This document shows positions 7,401-7,766 of a stretch of 7,766 nt of DNA, piece after piece. The notes below the pieces were generated by a model that worked only from the letters and a program-made list of their open reading frames with translations, had not been told where the DNA came from and did no database searches. Source of the stretch: Bacteroidota bacterium. Its GTDB lineage: Bacteria > Bacteroidota > Bacteroidia > Bacteroidales > UBA1556. Numbering within the stretch: position 1 is the first letter of the stretch; each line of letters opens with the position of its first letter. The translations under genes were made by a program, and so were the position numbers. The stretch lies in contig QMPB01000187.1 of the NCBI GenBank assembly GCA_003648395.1, positions 1-7,766 on the forward strand, in the 5' to 3' direction.

Positions 7401-7659
7401 AATGCACATGAATTTTACAACTAAGACTCTACAACTTGAAAAAGGAGATGTAATTTATATTTCTACTGATGGGTATATTGATCAGTTTGGTGGTGAAAAA
7501 GGTAAAAAGTTTATGTCAAAACGGTTTAAAAACGTACTATTAGAGCTACCATATAATAAGCCTGAACAAGCTTTGAAGAAACTTGATAAACGATTTCTGG
7601 AGTGGAGGGGTGTTCACGAACAGATAGATGATGTATTAGTTATTGGAATTTGTTTTTAA
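4426..7659 (+). CDS. Membrane sensor with two propellers, Y_Y_Y domain and cytoplasmic SpoIIE/PP2C phosphatase
   Basis: The 1077-residue protein begins at ATG 4426 with a signal peptide (MKKYLHNFSY, hydrophobic core, VQSQ near 25-28); the in-frame GTG at 4402 would only add eight residues before it. Residues 30-640 hold 14 blade motifs of the type (I/V)W(V/I)GT..GGL..(Y/F), at about 58, 98, 138, 185, 230, 274, 316, 358, 405, 455, 498, 536, 579 and 624, fitting two seven-bladed two-component-regulator propellers. A Y_Y_Y domain follows (about 665-748), then one membrane helix (755-775), a coiled coil (776-812) and a SpoIIE/PP2C-type serine/threonine phosphatase (about 815-1077). Metal-binding aspartates are visible in SGDF (Asp853), AADCTGHGVPGAF (Asp870), STDGYID (Asp1015) and QIDDV (Asp1068/1069). 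It has the extracellular part of hybrid two-component sensors but no HisKA, HATPase, receiver or AraC domain. The ligand is unknown; the phosphatase would probably act on a phosphorylated anti-sigma-factor antagonist or similar protein, by family analogy. Confidence 0.93.
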   Translation: MKKYLHNFSYSLLLVFISLLSFISVQSQNYYFDNYGVKEGLGHSKVKCTIQSADGYIWVGTASGLSRFDGKTFRNYNIDDGIAPFTVNALYEDTTGAIWIGHYSGGLSIYKNNKFEILALDSVSGDITSIVEDENHAIWISTSASGVYRVENPYANEEKIITRIGVKEGLGNTILSISKTKSLGLLFVTRYGVKYFNNSTNKYEFVNDKFHNWPQYFSVITVVEDENMGVWVGTFNGGLYYYSNINAKPKIYDKRDGLANNWISEIFSSRSGAVWVGTFGGGMSYFNDGKIISFNESNGLSDLKINSINEDVEGNIIIGTYSKGLLIFKGFAFINYIKFVSDNSLQVYAISRGVGSDYWIGSNNGLFHIEYNEDKSFNTTGYFKDGIDFLSNDIRFIKKDKFGNQWIGTIGGGVVYFDIGKNKIVYPYRLNMTIAGAANGIANITALEFDRDGHLWVGTLSGLVYYEPENDQVALLTQGNNLQNNDISAIYCDKNGIVWVGHRGKGLTKIDGEKIIPYDIGLDFTPISIFGDEKSLWVGTEGMGLYEIRNSKINQHISINDGLLSNLITAIAADDKGDIFIGTNMGLNIVNPKTNEIQSFQQKDGFIGIEVKPGAMYKDNDGNMWVGTAVGMTNVFPDLLKVNELPPITKITRLRINLEDRPLISNISLNYKDKSILIDYKAICITDANKVEYKVRLLGAESEWQPITKQTYSNFPSLLPGSYTFEVIAKNNSGVWNKEPQRYSFTIEPPFYQTFWFYGFVFIIIVIGVVTFVKVREKQLLQEKAILERKVEERTVEVRQKNSLLAKKNKDITDSINYARRIQRAIMPPKKTMDQLLHSSFIFYKPKDIVSGDFHWNTFHNERLIVTAADCTGHGVPGAFMSMISISSLNKVVKENQIVDPALILDNMRHDIVNDLKQSGEMMTKDGLDIALLSIEPEERIVHFAGAYNPLYVVKAKPFKKEDLTFDFGFTVFSDRMFEVKADRMPIGVSERMHMNFTTKTLQLEKGDVIYISTDGYIDQFGGEKGKKFMSKRFKNVLLELPYNKPEQALKKLDKRFLEWRGVHEQIDDVLVIGICF

Positions 7660-7725
7660 TTCTGTTAATTGAAGAATAATTTTTTATATATTTATAGCCT
7701 CAAAATAATTCATTAAAATAATAAT

Positions 7726-7766
7726 ATGAATGCTTACGAAAAATTTCGCCGAATGATGGATAACCA
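7726..7766 (+). CDS. Start of a further gene, truncated by the window end
   Basis: The ATG at 7726 opens 13 codons reading MNAYEKFRRMMDN before the window ends. It follows the phosphatase gene by 66 bases on the same strand, and the codon choice (CGC, CGA, TAC) differs from random intergenic A/T-rich DNA. The N-terminus resembles, from memory only, the start of PaaI-type hotdog-fold thioesterases of Bacteroidota, but 13 residues are too few to assign a function. Confidence 0.45.
   Translation, partial: MNAYEKFRRMMDN

Noticed and set aside
7002..7409. Minus-strand open frame of 135 codons
   Set aside because: It is antisense to the conserved phosphatase domain and has no recognisable protein motif.
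4426..7659. Hybrid two-component histidine kinase
   Set aside because: No HisKA H-box, HATPase N/G boxes, receiver or AraC domain is found; the C-terminus is a PP2C/SpoIIE phosphatase.
7656..7685. Terminator after the phosphatase gene
   Set aside because: Only a 5-bp A/T-rich stem (ATTCT/AGAAT) precedes the T-run, too weak to call.
7669..7694. Promoter for the last gene (TTG 7669-7671, TATATTTA 7687-7694)
   Set aside because: The spacing is only 15 bases and the -7 box lacks its final G.

Overview
The window is AT-rich and most likely comes from a member of the Bacteroidota. Signs of this are signal peptides ending in S-A-Q or Q-S-Q, A/T-rich leaders without clear Shine-Dalgarno sites, promoter-like TAnnTTTG (-7) boxes, and a propeller / Y_Y_Y / SpoIIE-phosphatase architecture that is characteristic of the phylum. 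I cannot name a genus.

Left part (1-1813), housekeeping: the 3' end of tsf (elongation factor Ts) is followed by a good intrinsic terminator. Then come a 143-residue four-helix membrane protein of unknown function, a 308-bp gene-free stretch and a complete pyrH (UMP kinase). The gene-free stretch holds a candidate promoter, an inverted repeat and two tandem 16-bp repeats. In many bacteria the order is rpsB-tsf-pyrH-frr. Here a membrane-protein gene sits between tsf and pyrH, and frr does not follow pyrH.

Right part (1814-7766), envelope signalling and proteolysis: a well-formed Bacteroidota-type promoter with a palindrome in its spacer drives a secreted 782-residue protein. That protein has about nine TPRs, two related beta-sandwich-like modules and a C-terminal caspase-like (clan CD, C14) domain with an intact His627/Cys677 dyad. 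A 17-codon leader ORF ends two bases before its start codon. A strong hairpin plus T-run separates it from a 1077-residue protein on the same strand. This second protein has a signal peptide, 14 propeller blades (two seven-bladed propellers), a Y_Y_Y domain, one membrane helix, a coiled coil and a cytoplasmic PP2C/SpoIIE serine/threonine phosphatase with all metal-binding aspartates. The window ends 13 codons into another gene.

How they might work together (inference): both large proteins place their N-terminal parts outside the cytoplasmic membrane. The caspase-like protease could act in the compartment where the propeller sensor sits, and the phosphatase would report the signal inside. Adjacency, shared strand and shared localisation are the only evidence for this; the terminator between them argues against simple constant co-transcription. 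The most novel candidate in the window is this periplasmic TPR-caspase / propeller-phosphatase pair placed next to translation genes.
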